64,000 bases of DNA from Hofstenia miamia (GCA_004352715.1 SCFE01000040.1:706588-770587), one strand, 5' to 3'. Numbered from the stretch's first letter, positions 20,612 to 31,321 are shown. Program-made: numbers and translations. The notes: generated by a model from the sequence alone, not told the origin.

Positions 20612-22614
20612 ACATTGATTTTGTAGTTATATCACATTGGAAGATGTTATTTTTTTGTTCAAAGTAGCCCCGCTCTACGGTATTGTATTGTTTTAAATTT
20701 TTTTACTAATGTCTGTATAATTCAAATGTTGCCTCCATTTAGGGCTCCGTTGCAACCCTTAAGGACGGATTTGGATTTATTAAATCGCATGATCGTGATT
20801 TGCGACTGTTTTTTCACTTTAGTGAAATATTAGATCAGAAGGCGCATATCAAACTTAATGACGAAGTTGAATTTTCTATTATTTCAGCGGATACACCTGA
20901 CAAGCAAAACGCCGTACGGATCAAAATTCTTTCACTAGCCAACCGCAAGCGTACGACTTCTTCCAGTGTGACTAAAAGTAGTAAATCTGTAATTCAAATC
21001 AGCAGTCCAACAATTGAGCCAGCAGTAAAATACAAAGGTTGGATTGCATCAATTAAAGATGGCTATGGATTTCTAGAGTCAGAGAATCATGATAGAGAAA
21101 TATTTTTCCATATAAGGTATTAATTATATGAAATATACCCTATTCTTATTGATGCATAGTGCCTTAAATGATTCTTCACTCGAAGTTGGTAGAGATGTGG
21201 AGTATACGCTGAAAAAAAATAATAAAAACACTGCCGAAAACATTACTGCTCTTGATATCGGTTCAATAGAGCCTTTGGTTTGTGTTTTATGATACATTAT
21301 TCAGCAAAAAGGCCATTTAGGAAATATCTGACGAAATTGTTAAAGGTGAGGTTTTACGACCATTGAGATGTGCCAATCCCAGCCAAGATCTTTATCAAGG
21401 ATTAATAAAGCTAGATAGAGGTTTATTGACTACTTATATTTGTTTAAATCGCATATATTTTAGAATTTCATAGAAAATATGAAAGGTATTAACACGTTTG
21501 GAATCTTAAACAATATTGTTTTCTACCAATGTTAACAGTCTCTTTATATAAACACCACAAACAAAAATTGTTTTCTGTGTTTTGATTGTTTATGAATTCA
21601 ATTTGTTGCGATTACTTTTCTAAACATATTCCAAACTTTGTGTTCATATTTATTAACATTTCAACAATGTTGTTTTAAAAAAGCTATATCATTGGTTATT
21701 GTAGATATCGATCCAAAAGAAATTTGTTTCGGAATTACTGGCTTGATTAATAAATTCGATTTTCTACAGATTGGAGACAACGTTGAATTAAAAATTGCTA
21801 CAGTTGCTAACACAAATGAGAAGCGAGCTCATCATATCAAGCCTTTACGTAAAAGAATCACATCGCGAGTTAGATCAGTCAAGGGAGAGGTAAGTTAATC
21901 AACTTTTTATGCATTGCAATTTAAGCTAAACTAGTAATTGTGTCTAAATCAAAAAATCATAAATGTGAATTTCAAATTTTTTTATTAGCACATAGGCATT
22001 GAAATCAATAGTGAGTTCGAGAAGGTAATCTCTGTTCAATACTTGTCTGTTAATGGAATAATGTACTTTTATTTAAATATCTATTTCTATCTATTTAGTT
22101 CGGATTCATAGATCTTGCTGATGGCGGAGAAAACAAACAACTTTTTTTTCATCAATCGGAAGTAACTGAAGGTGTCAGACTAAAGCCTGCAGACGAAGTT
22201 GAATTTGAAATAATTAAAAATCAGAAAACAGGCAAAGTTTCTGCTTGTCAAGTCACTCGTATTAGGTATTTAGTTCTTTTATAGATGACTGTACTTAACG
22301 TCAAATTTAGTACATCAACCAATATTGCTGAGAAATCTTCTAATCGTTTAAGTCATCGAGTTCGAACTGTTTCATTGAGTCAAAACGAAAATCGCGTTTC
22401 CGTAACTCGCGAGCCAACTATTCCAGATAACACACGAGGATTTACTTTGCAAAGAACACTGGAAGATAATGTTAAAACTGAGACCAATCCTTTAAGTGAA
22501 GTTATCCGTGGAATAGTCACTTGCAATATTGAAAACGAGAATGGTCAGGGAGACTCAAGTAGGTGTGATGACAATAAATTGGGTATTTCTATTTCTGCTG
22601 CCGGTGATTTATAA
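17543..22614 (+). CDS. CSDE1: CSDE1/Unr, cold-shock-domain RNA-binding translational regulator, 19 exons
   Basis: Coding exons: 17543-17560, 17669-17968, 18010-18106, 18183-18258, 18502-18592, 18643-18693, 18736-18836, 18883-19009, 19055-19141, 19183-19358, 19429-19603, 20743-21116, 21160-21277, 21321-21420, optional 21474-21485, 21705-21889, 21989-22024, 22099-22265, 22311-22614. All introns are GT-AG and the sum is a whole number of codons (864 residues, or 860 without the optional exon). A low-complexity N-terminus of about 96 residues leads into RETGIIEKLL, as in animal CSDE1. Cold-shock motifs follow: NFGFVQ...LFFHFSQ, NFGFIE...IFFHFSE, GFGFIK...LFFHFSE, GYGFLE...IFFHI and FGFID...LFFHQSE. 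Weaker domains lie between most of them. The tail (SNRLSHRVRTVSL, PDNTRGF) matches the SUZ-C motif. CSDE1 binds mRNA in the cytoplasm and controls translation and turnover. One non-canonical domain is absent (see findings). The start is the first ATG after an in-frame TGA. Confidence 0.93.
20325..20584. repeat. About 123-base duplication around a single N (assembly artefact)
   Basis: The left arm of the hairpin element appears twice (20325-20447 and 20462-20584) around an N at 20450. Different short ends in the TA repeat suggest a failed join inside a microsatellite. Confidence 0.75.
20475..20681. mobile_element. Hairpin MITE-like element in CSDE1 intron 11
   Basis: Two arms of about 70 bases (20475-20544 and 20610-20681) are inverted copies with few mismatches. 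They start ACCGTAGAGCGGGGCTA and share TTGAACAAAAAAATAA, TGTGATATAACTAC and AAATCAAT. A TA-rich centre separates them. There is no coding capacity, which fits a non-autonomous foldback or MITE. I could not match its ends to a named superfamily. Confidence 0.7.
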
Positions 22615-24565
22615 TATTTTCAAATAGTCCATTTTGACGTAACGTTTGATTCTCATCACTTCTAGCGTTATTCATAATTGGAGGTGCTTTAAATACTTTT
22701 AGTTATATTTATTGTTTTTGAGCATTAAAATGTAAATTTGTACATAAAATGTAAAATTTTAGTGCTTCGTGCATTCTTTTGATTTTCTTTAAACTTGTTA
22801 TTTCTTTGAAAGATAGTCTAAAGAAATGTTTATTTTTACTTAGCATTGTAAATAGATTTTATTGTTTTCGTAAGATTGTTGGAATACTCATTTAACGTTG
22901 TCTTATTCGCGAACTTAACAAAAATTACTTAATTTTTAACGGTTTAATTGTTCCAATTTAATCATTTATAAATCTTTTAAACAGATTTAAGTCGGATATG
23001 TAAATTATTGCAATGCAGTATGCTTATATTGTAAATATTATTTAATCAGTATATTTTCAATCTGGAGATATTTATATAAATACGTTTGCACTGTATAGCA
23101 AATATTATAAATTCTGATAACGGATGTTTTAATTTTTGTCATTGGCATGTTAGCCGAGCTTTCTAGTCTCATTTAATTTAGGTGCATAATTGTGATAGAA
23201 AACGGTGCCTAGTTTTAAGTCATGTCAGCAGGGGCGTATTGAGAAATTTTTTTGGGGTATCGGCATTAAATGAATGTGTAACTTTAAATGTCATAACATA
23301 TAATAGTACATGAAAAATGCTGTGCATAGACTAAGTGAACACATGTGGACTACTGTAGTTCATTTACTACTGCCCCCAGGCACTTGTAGAGGTGTTAACA
23401 GATTGACCCGACCCCTGGATTTGGTCAACGTTTTGTCCGATCTGGGTCGGGTGGGTGGAAGGTCGTTTCTCTAAACCTTGTAAAGTGGGATCATTCAATA
23501 ACGTTGACATTGATTACTGATTACATGTATAGTTTTCAACGCTACATTGAACAATTGAATGGTGATACACAAAACTGTTTTGTGATATAACTAATGCATA
23601 GCAATTCATTTTCTTTTCCCTCTACTGGTTAGCTAACTATATATATATATATATATAATTTTTTCTTAGATTTTTATTAATGAAAGTTCCAATTTTGCTA
23701 TAAATTTTTCAATTAGAAGATTATTTTGTATGAATTTAGGATGTTGTAATCAAGCTTTAAATATAAATATGCAACAGAATGTCATGTATTGTGACGCAAA
23801 GTACTAAATATAGGACTCATTATTTATTTATCCTAGGAGAGAGCTAGAGCAAAAAGTTTTTCCCTGTGTATTATTTGTATCACCTATAAACTAATGATAC
23901 AAAAAAGTATAAACTTTTTTGTGATTTTCATATAGTGACGCTGACGAGGTTGAAGTCCATTAAAATATTTTCCAATTTAAAGAATAAACTCACTACATCA
24001 ACAATTTAGCAGAACTATTGCATTTGGTGGGAATTTGAACAATTGGTGACAATTTTGCCATTATAATTTAAGCTATTTCATAAAATAAATAGTGAACACA
24101 ATAACAGTATCAAAGAAACCTCCTACGAAGATATTGAAAAAGACACCTCAATTTATTTGTTTTTCATGTAAATGCCCTACATTTAAACCAAAAATGCATT
24201 GCTTATGGAGCTAAAGAGAACATAACAAAAAGACGTACTTTTGAAGTTACTCATTCAGAATACGATACTAATTTAAATTCATTGTATTCTGACATTATCA
24301 CCAAATTACAAAAATTGAAGATTCTCGAAAGAAAAACATTGAAGCTATTCAAAATTTAATCAACAATAATAATAATAAATCATTGAGTGAACCTTCCCAA
24401 TCTAACAAGTTAACTTCACATTTTATGTCAAGAATTATAATTGGGGCCCCCAAAAAGTTGACCCAAAAATCGAAAAAATTGACTTTATAAATCACAAAAA
24501 TTGACTTTATTGACTTAACATCAAACAAACATACTCAAAACATAAAAAGAAAGTCAATATACAGG
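22615..24565. other. 3' UTR of CSDE1 and intergenic DNA
   Basis: A possible poly(A) signal ATTAAA lies at 22724-22729. A GACCCGACCC / GGGTCGGGT inverted pair sits near 23407-23452 and a TA run at 23638-23658. From about 24110 to 24360 short open pieces (CFSCKCPTFKP, RRTFEVTHSEYDTNLNSLY) hint at a decayed transposon ORF, but I cannot assign it. Confidence 0.4.
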
Positions 24566-24844
24566 TTATTTGTTGAAATATAGTGTTAGATATTTCTTGA
24601 CGTTCTCGGGCTTGAAACTGCGATCTTTTGCCAATAGTTTGTTCAGCATAGAGAAGCTACGTTCAACACTTGCAGAGGTTGGTTGGCACTGCAAGAGCTG
24701 CGCATACAATGATGGTGAAACATCTGGCCGAGTCAAGTTAACTATTGACATCAACTCTCCGGAAAGCAACCGTTGATTGAGGTATTCCCGAATGCCACAA
24801 GGATCCTGATGGAAATCAATCATGCTTCTCTCTGACACAACCAA
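24566..24844 (-). pseudogene. hAT transposase C-terminal fragment
   Basis: The 92-residue minus-strand frame contains QPTSASVERSFSMLNKLLAK, then R, then a PENVKKYLTLYFN end. This is the hAT C-terminal dimerisation block (P-T/A-S-x-x-x-E-R-x-F-S ... R ... L..E.V...L.L..N). Only this C-terminal piece is present, without the BED finger or catalytic core. Its upstream end abuts the LINE-B frame at a 19-base direct repeat (24817-24835 and 24842-24860). It is a dead fragment. Confidence 0.75.
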
Positions 24845-24846
24845 TC

Positions 24847-25559
24847 ATGCTTCTCTCTGAGATCGTCGGGTCTAGCGAGCGCGCTCTACTCGATACAATT
24901 AACAGTTCTCAGTTTATTGGAGATTTCGATTCACAAAAACGGATCACCGCCGCTAAGTTAGCTGCACCTTTTGCCTCATTATCAAGGGATGAACTACTCA
25001 AACTACACTACGTACTTTGGAAAATCTCAAATATTAAAGAATCGCCATCCCCTTCAGAAGAAACACGCTCACCACTAGAAACATCAAACACTAAATGCAT
25101 GAACAGCGACAATGTTTCCGAAACAAATGCTCCAGAAAAAAGTGAANGCAAAGCATCCTTTCATCTACAGCCGCCGAAGCCACATAATTATCAATCATAT
25201 ATACCAGCTAATACACGTATGACACAGCAACATCACAGGCAATCACGTACCTTTTACTCACCAGCAATGATTAATCAAGGATGCTACGCGCCGCACCCGC
25301 AAACGTACGCCGAAGTCCTTTCAACTACACCGCCTAATCATTTCTCACTCCGAGGTACTAAAACTCTGGCGCTTATTAACTTTTTTTACTAAACGGTATG
25401 GATTTTTTATCTTTGTAATGCTAAAGAGATATACCTAGAAAAAATCCCTTCAAAGAGCTTTTGGCAATTTTGGTTTTAAAATTTTTATTATTACTTAAAC
25501 ATGGAATTGAAGCAAATCCTGGTCCTTTGATCAATTATGAACATATCTAAAAAATATTT
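24847..25559 (+). mobile_element. LINE-B 5' portion with ORF1-like frame and 2A-like motif
   Basis: The frame 24847-25392 (181 residues, one ambiguous base at 25146) has no motif I recognise. It is polar, with SPSPSEETRSPLE and a QPPKPHNYQSYIP segment, and ends ETYAEVLS-like (QTYAEVLSTTPPN). A second frame (about 25414-25545) reads KFLLLLKHGIEANPGPLI: a leucine run followed by G-I-E-x-N-P-G-P. In APE-type non-LTR retrotransposons such a leucine run with G-D-V/I-E-x-N-P-G-P lies just upstream of the endonuclease and is known to act as a 2A-like translational recoding peptide in some elements. The endonuclease and early RT would fall in the following assembly gap, and RT resumes at about 26922. 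Confidence 0.6.
25500..25526 (+). other. 2A-like peptide coding motif
   Basis: Codons spell HGIEANPGP preceded by KFLLLLK. The core N-P-G-P with a Glu two residues before Asn fits 2A-like sequences; the canonical Asp-Val before Glu is Gly-Ile here. Confidence 0.6.
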
Positions 25560-26559
25560 NNNNNNNNNNNNNNNNNNNNNNNNNNNNNNNNNNNNNNNNN
25601 NNNNNNNNNNNNNNNNNNNNNNNNNNNNNNNNNNNNNNNNNNNNNNNNNNNNNNNNNNNNNNNNNNNNNNNNNNNNNNNNNNNNNNNNNNNNNNNNNNNN
25701 NNNNNNNNNNNNNNNNNNNNNNNNNNNNNNNNNNNNNNNNNNNNNNNNNNNNNNNNNNNNNNNNNNNNNNNNNNNNNNNNNNNNNNNNNNNNNNNNNNNN
25801 NNNNNNNNNNNNNNNNNNNNNNNNNNNNNNNNNNNNNNNNNNNNNNNNNNNNNNNNNNNNNNNNNNNNNNNNNNNNNNNNNNNNNNNNNNNNNNNNNNNN
25901 NNNNNNNNNNNNNNNNNNNNNNNNNNNNNNNNNNNNNNNNNNNNNNNNNNNNNNNNNNNNNNNNNNNNNNNNNNNNNNNNNNNNNNNNNNNNNNNNNNNN
26001 NNNNNNNNNNNNNNNNNNNNNNNNNNNNNNNNNNNNNNNNNNNNNNNNNNNNNNNNNNNNNNNNNNNNNNNNNNNNNNNNNNNNNNNNNNNNNNNNNNNN
26101 NNNNNNNNNNNNNNNNNNNNNNNNNNNNNNNNNNNNNNNNNNNNNNNNNNNNNNNNNNNNNNNNNNNNNNNNNNNNNNNNNNNNNNNNNNNNNNNNNNNN
26201 NNNNNNNNNNNNNNNNNNNNNNNNNNNNNNNNNNNNNNNNNNNNNNNNNNNNNNNNNNNNNNNNNNNNNNNNNNNNNNNNNNNNNNNNNNNNNNNNNNNN
26301 NNNNNNNNNNNNNNNNNNNNNNNNNNNNNNNNNNNNNNNNNNNNNNNNNNNNNNNNNNNNNNNNNNNNNNNNNNNNNNNNNNNNNNNNNNNNNNNNNNNN
26401 NNNNNNNNNNNNNNNNNNNNNNNNNNNNNNNNNNNNNNNNNNNNNNNNNNNNNNNNNNNNNNNNNNNNNNNNNNNNNNNNNNNNNNNNNNNNNNNNNNNN
26501 NNNNNNNNNNNNNNNNNNNNNNNNNNNNNNNNNNNNNNNNNNNNNNNNNNNNNNNNNNN
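25560..26559. other. Assembly gap, 1000 N
   Basis: Exactly 1000 N, a placeholder size. It probably hides the endonuclease and first half of RT of LINE-B. Confidence 0.99.
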
Positions 26560-26630
26560 GTAAAGTAAATTAATTTTACTTGGAAATATTTTTCGATTCC
26601 ACTTTTTAAACAAGTATGTAAAGTGGGAAC

Positions 26631-26694
26631 GTAATACATGTAAAGTAATTTAATGTGGGAAAGTAATACATGTAATGTATGTTAATGTGGGAAA
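26631..26694. repeat. Two tandem 32-base units
   Basis: GTAATACATGTAA...GTGGGAAA is repeated at 26631 and 26663 with a few substitutions. Noncoding. Confidence 0.7.
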
Positions 26695-26831
26695 GTAAAA
26701 ACTAAAAAAGTAAAAAAATGCAAACTAAATTAGGCCACATAAATAACACAAAAACTAGTAAAAGTACATGCATGACGTCAGTAAAACACTCCCGCCAATA
26801 TCCACGACATCTCAGGTCAAAGGCCAACCCT

Positions 26832-26915
26832 CTCGGCCAATCACAAAAAAGTGTAACGGGCGTCACTCGACTTCTCGACCAATCAGAATAAAGTGTAACG
26901 GGCTTCACTCGAAGT
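26832..26915. repeat. Two tandem 42-base units with inverted-CCAAT-like and GTGTAACGGG motifs
   Basis: CTCGGCCAATCACA and CTCGACCAATCAGA each lead to AAGTGTAACGGGC and TCACTCGA. A TGACGTCA palindrome lies just upstream (about 26773-26780). The same combination (CGCCAATATTCACGA, TGACGTCA, CTCGACCAATCAGA) occurs at 61730-61795. Confidence 0.7.
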
Positions 26916-26921
26916 AATACT

Positions 26922-27990
26922 ACTGACCGCAGTATCCTACTACAAAAAGACAAAATTCTAGGTTTTTCTAATGACAGCATAGGTCTTATCTCCAGTTACT
27001 TATACAATCGCATGCAAAGAGTTAAAATTAATAAATCTTTTTCAGATTGGGTATGCACTAAAAGTGGGGTTCCTCAGGGTACAATTTTGGGTCCCTTATT
27101 AATTAATATTTATATAAATGATTTATCTGAGCAAGTAACATGTGACGTTATACAATATGCAGATGACACAATATTATTTCATTCTAATAAATTTCCCGAA
27201 AAAGCGGTTCAAACTCTCGAAACAAACTGTGCTTCTCTTGCTAAATATTTTGCCTCTATAAAACTAAGAGTAAATCCACTAAAAACTCAATTCTGTATTG
27301 TTAAATCAAAAACTAAATCTACTGATACTTCAAGATACAAACTTAATTTCAACGGCATTCAAATATAACAGGTTGAGTCATATAAGTATCTCGGAATAAT
27401 TTTTGACATAAATCCAAATTTTTAAGACCAACAAAATCATGTTATTAGAAAAATGGCTACATCGATTAAAGCAATTAACTTAATTTCTCAAAAACTTCCA
27501 ACTAAAGCAAAAATCCAATTAATATATATTCTAATATTAAGTCATTTTAACTATGCCAATGTACTCTACACAGATATAAACCAAAAATTTCTCAGGAAAT
27601 TCCAAGTGCAACTAATTGGGGCTAACAAAGTAGCAGTAAATAATCATAGCTTTAATAAGAATAATGAGTATAGAAAAATTTCAAAATTATTTCTACATCC
27701 GGAATGTTAAATCCATATAAATTTCTTAACGGCGTTCTTCAAAATAGTTAACAATACTTTCCCATATTACAAAAATGACTTTCTTGCTGCACAATTAGTC
27801 AATAAACAAAAGAACACACAGAATTGAACCTATTAGGTATAAGAAGTGAATAATGGAAAATTCATTTCTAAACACAACTATAAATATGTGGAATGAATTA
27901 CCAAAATTTATTAAACAAATAAGTAGATTAAAACACTTTAAAATGGATATTAAAAAATATTCTTGCACTTATAATATAAAAAAACTCAAA
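26922..27990 (+). pseudogene. LINE-B reverse transcriptase, C-terminal half
   Basis: Translation from 26922 gives TDRSILLQKDKILGFSND, SSYLYNRMQRVKIN, then SGVPQGTILGPLLINIYINDL (RT block with the PQG motif) and VIQYADDTILFHS (catalytic YADD intact), followed by VESYKYLGIIFD. In-frame stops occur at 27366 and 27423. The C-terminal domain continues at 27453-27710 (SHFNYANVLY) and in decayed pieces to about 27990. This is a CR1/Jockey-like RT that continues LINE-B across the gap. Confidence 0.85.
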
Positions 27991-28482
27991 TGGTGAGGTT
28001 ATAAATTTTATATCCTGATTACTCTATTAATAAGTACTAGCAATCGTCATAGCCCAAGTGAACCACTTTTTATTTGTAAATATTCGTAGTTTTTTTTGTT
28101 TAGTTTTGTATTACTTTCTTGATGCGTTCAGAATTTGTTATCAGTATTTCTATTTATTGTTAAAACAATTTCTGAATAAAAAATTTTCTTCTTCTTCTTG
28201 TTTTTTCTACGTGAGCTTTGAAAATTTAAATGGACGTTTTTAATCGAATTTTGTACTAATTAACTCTCTGATATAAGAATCATAGTTGTACACATGTCCA
28301 GGGTTTGGTTCCATCCCATAAACAGTAAGAATGAAGAACAATACAATAGATATATTGTATTTTTGACATCATGAATTTTCTTGAACTAAAACCAATTGAA
28401 GGATGAGGCTATAAATTGTGATTAGAAAAGTGATTTGGAAGCAAACAGATACTTCCAGCGTCATCTGTTTTTATTAAATAAA
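27991..28482. other. AT-rich interval, probable LINE-B 3' UTR then noncoding DNA
   Basis: No further gene is seen. A poly-T and TTC-rich stretch lies near 28170-28210. Confidence 0.35.
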
Positions 28483-29840
28483 TGTGTCAAGAGAAATTTA
28501 AATGAAAACGGAGGGCAAAATTTTTTGAATTTTAGACAATGAATTGCCCATGGCTTACAGTAGTTAATACAGGCAGAAGACCGTTACATTGGGACATTCT
28601 GAAGTTCTCGTAACACCCATGAGTACTTGCCACATAGAAATGAAGTGATTCTATTGGATGCCACCTAGTGACGAAATATTTTTGACAAAACAAAATTGAA
28701 CAAATTAATTTTTTGACGAAGTTTTATTTTTGATTGCTAGGATTTTGGCAAAGTGATATAATTGAAGACAATAAATGTTTTTGACAATATTGAATTGAGC
28801 CTAATAATTTTTTGACAAAGTTTATATTTTATAGGCAAACCGATGTATTTGCCTCTGTTAATATAGTATGAAATATTTGTTGTAACAATGTTTAAAACAC
28901 ACAACAGTCTGTATTAAGGAAAATAATTCTTAAATGTAAAAGCCAACACTTGTGTATACATTAACAAAAAGCATGTATGTAAAATAAAGCAAAATATTTT
29001 TGTTTGAAAATACTTATTAATAATGACTTTTACCAAAGAAATTTAGCAATAAAATATAATTCCAAAAACATGAATTTCTTGCATATAGAATTTCAATGAT
29101 CTTTGACAATTATTTATGTAATATGTATAAAAAAATTGGCTACATTTTAAACCATAGATTACAAACAAATGTGTTTGCCAACAGAACATATTCCAATGAT
29201 GTCAGAGATACACCCCTGCCCACAATGCTGAACTTCATCATTCAGAGCTGTTGTGTAATGTACACTTTTACATTTAGTGCAAATTATACTTTGTATAATC
29301 TATATTGTTGATTAATATTAATGCATGTTGAAATATACATCTATACAAATGTTATACACAAGTGTTAGCTTTTACATATAAGAATTATTTTCCTTAATAA
29401 AGAGTGTTGTGTGTTTTAAACATTGTTACAATGAATATTTCATACTATATTAACAGAGGCAAATACATCAGTTTGCCTATAAAATATAAACTTTGTCAAA
29501 AAATTATTATGCTCAATTCAATATTGTCAAAAACATTTATTGTCTTCAATTATATCACTTTGCCAAAATCCTAGCAATCAAAAATAAAACATGGTCAAAA
29601 AATTAAATTGTTCAATTCAGTTTTGTCAAAAATATTTCGTCACTAGATGGCATCCAATAGAATCACTTCATTTCTATGTGGTAAATTGTCATGGGTCTTA
29701 CAAGAACTTCAGGGTGTCCTAATGTAATGGGCTTCTGCCTGTCTTAAATATATGAAAAGGAAGTGTGTCAAGAGAAATTTAAATGAAAACTGAGGGCAAA
29801 ATTTTTTGAATTTTAGACAATGAATTTCCCATGGCTTACA
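28483..29840. mobile_element. Foldback-type element: ~400-base inverted arms bracketed by 77-base direct repeats
   Basis: Inverted arms at about 28564-28961 and 29353-29748 share long stretches, such as ACAGGCAGAAG, the AATAGAATCACTTCATTTCTA region and AAAACATTTATTGTCTTCAA. They are separated by a loop of about 390 bases. Outside the arms, 28483-28559 and 29764-29840 are near-identical direct repeats (TGTGTCAAGAGAAATTTAAA ... CCATGGCTTACA, two mismatches seen). No transposase frame is present. A fragment of one arm recurs near 31322-31385, so the arm sequence is dispersed. The superfamily is unknown to me. Confidence 0.75.
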
Positions 29841-30171
29841 CATGCTTATGTATTTCAGATATTTAATATACATAATTATTATATAAGAATTTTCTTAGCT
29901 GACCTATTTCCAGCATAGTGAGGTATGATGCAGATGATGAAGCAGTGATTTCTGCATAACTAGGTATGGAGATTGATGTGGGTGACTAATTAAGGCAGAA
30001 TGAGAGATTGTAAATTTTCAGTGAAATATTGGCCCATCTCAATAATTATCAACTTGCTTAAGTGTGCTAATTGAGACCTGGGTGATTGTGGCAGTGCTGC
30101 AATTTGCCAAATATCTTTGATTGAGTGAGAAAGAATGGCATAACCCCATCTAGAAAAATTGATTCCATCAA
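29841..30171. other. Noncoding interval
   Basis: AT-rich. It may include decayed LINE sequence leading into the RT remnant at 30172; nothing firm. Confidence 0.3.
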
Positions 30172-31320
30172 TTGCAAATAATTTTGAATTTACAGCATTT
30201 CCTAAATACATACAAGAACAATGAGTATTCAAATATTGGTGCATACAGACCAATTTCTCACTTATTTAAGCTCTCTAATGTGTTTGAAAAGGTCGTATTT
30301 TTCCACTTATTAAGCCTCAACTTGCCTCATGTCAACATGGTTTTTGTACACAAAGATCAGCTGTAAGACAACTACTAATGCCTTTGATTTCAATTATCCC
30401 AGTATTTGTGTATACTTTGATTCTAGAAAGGCATTTGATAAAATTTTCATTCAATTTTACTGGAAAAACCTAAAAGGATTGTTATGAATGATGGATTTAT
30501 TCAACTATAGGCTTGTATCATAAGTAATTGCACATACATTTGTTGCAATAGATATAAATGTACTAATGCTACACCCATGAATTGCACATACATTTGTTGC
30601 CATAGTTATATCAAACCATTCAGATAACAAAATGTTATTTATTTAACTGTTGCAATAGATAAAAATGTACTAATACTACATTTTAAACTAAGGTATATTC
30701 ATTGTGTCACTCAAAACAAACTTCATGAATTGGGATTTAATGTTATACCACATCATCCCTATTCTCCTGACCTATCACCAAGCAAATACTATCTATTTAG
30801 AATATCTATCTATTCATTTACAGAATAAAACTTTTGAAAACTCTGATTCATTGAACCAAGAAATACTTGTGTGGCTTGAAAGTAAACAGACTGCCTTCTT
30901 TAATAAGGCATTTGAAGATCTTCCTGGTTGATATTTTGATCATCTAACTGATAATTTAAATATATATATGTAGCAAATGTTATATTGTTTTTTTGTTATA
31001 ATTACAAATCATGTGCTGTGCAATTACTTATGATACAAGCCTATATTTGCTTCATATTTAAATAAATCAAAGGCATTGTGTTTCTTTAGAAAACACTATT
31101 TACTCCAATCTCCCAATCTCTAGTGGTGCTCCACAAGGTTCAGACTTTGCTATTCATTTTTTCTTATTGTGCATAAATGATTTAGCTGAATGTGCACAAT
31201 TTAGAACAGTTTTTCTGTTTGACAGAGATTCTAAATTGTTAAGAGCAGGTCCAAACTGTATCTCAGAAATTCAAATAGACATAAATAACTTTGCAGATTA
31301 GAGTTCAGCTAATTTAATGA
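30172..31320 (+). mobile_element. LINE-C RT remnant interrupted by a mariner element
   Basis: Left part 30172-30505: GAYRPISHLFKLSNVFEKVV (early RT block), then YFDSRKAFDKI (catalytic F-D-x-x-K-A-F-D block). Right part from about 31046: ISSGAPQGSDFAIHFFLLCI and INDLAE, then a mutated catalytic region (VFLFDRDS where FADD is expected). The two halves are separated exactly by the TIR-bounded mariner copy. Stops and frameshifts show the element is inactive. It is a CR1/Jockey-like RT distinct from LINE-A and LINE-B in sequence. Confidence 0.75.
30508..31043 (+). mobile_element. Internally deleted mariner-like transposon with TIRs and TA target duplication
   Basis: Terminal inverted repeats AGGCTTGTATCATAAGTAAT (left, from about 30509) and its complement (right, ending about 31042), with TA on both sides. 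Inside, one frame gives TQNKLHELGFNVIPHHPYSP, then DLSPSKYYLFR, the third catalytic block of mariner transposases. The third Asp of the usual S-D-Y is replaced by Lys. After a frameshift the C-terminus continues (KTFENSDSLNQEI, ESKQTAFFNKAFEDLP). The N-terminal DNA-binding part and the first two catalytic Asp residues are missing, and 536 bases is well under the usual 1.3 kb. Non-autonomous. Confidence 0.85.
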
Positions 31321-31321
31321 A

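Larger units (their letters stand above)
19604..20742 (+). other. CSDE1 intron 11 (1139 bases), the only long intron
   Basis: All other introns of the gene are 41-243 bases. This one contains noncoding AT-rich DNA, a hairpin repeat (20475-20681) and a single-N assembly duplication, so its real length is shorter by roughly 120-140 bases. Confidence 0.85.
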
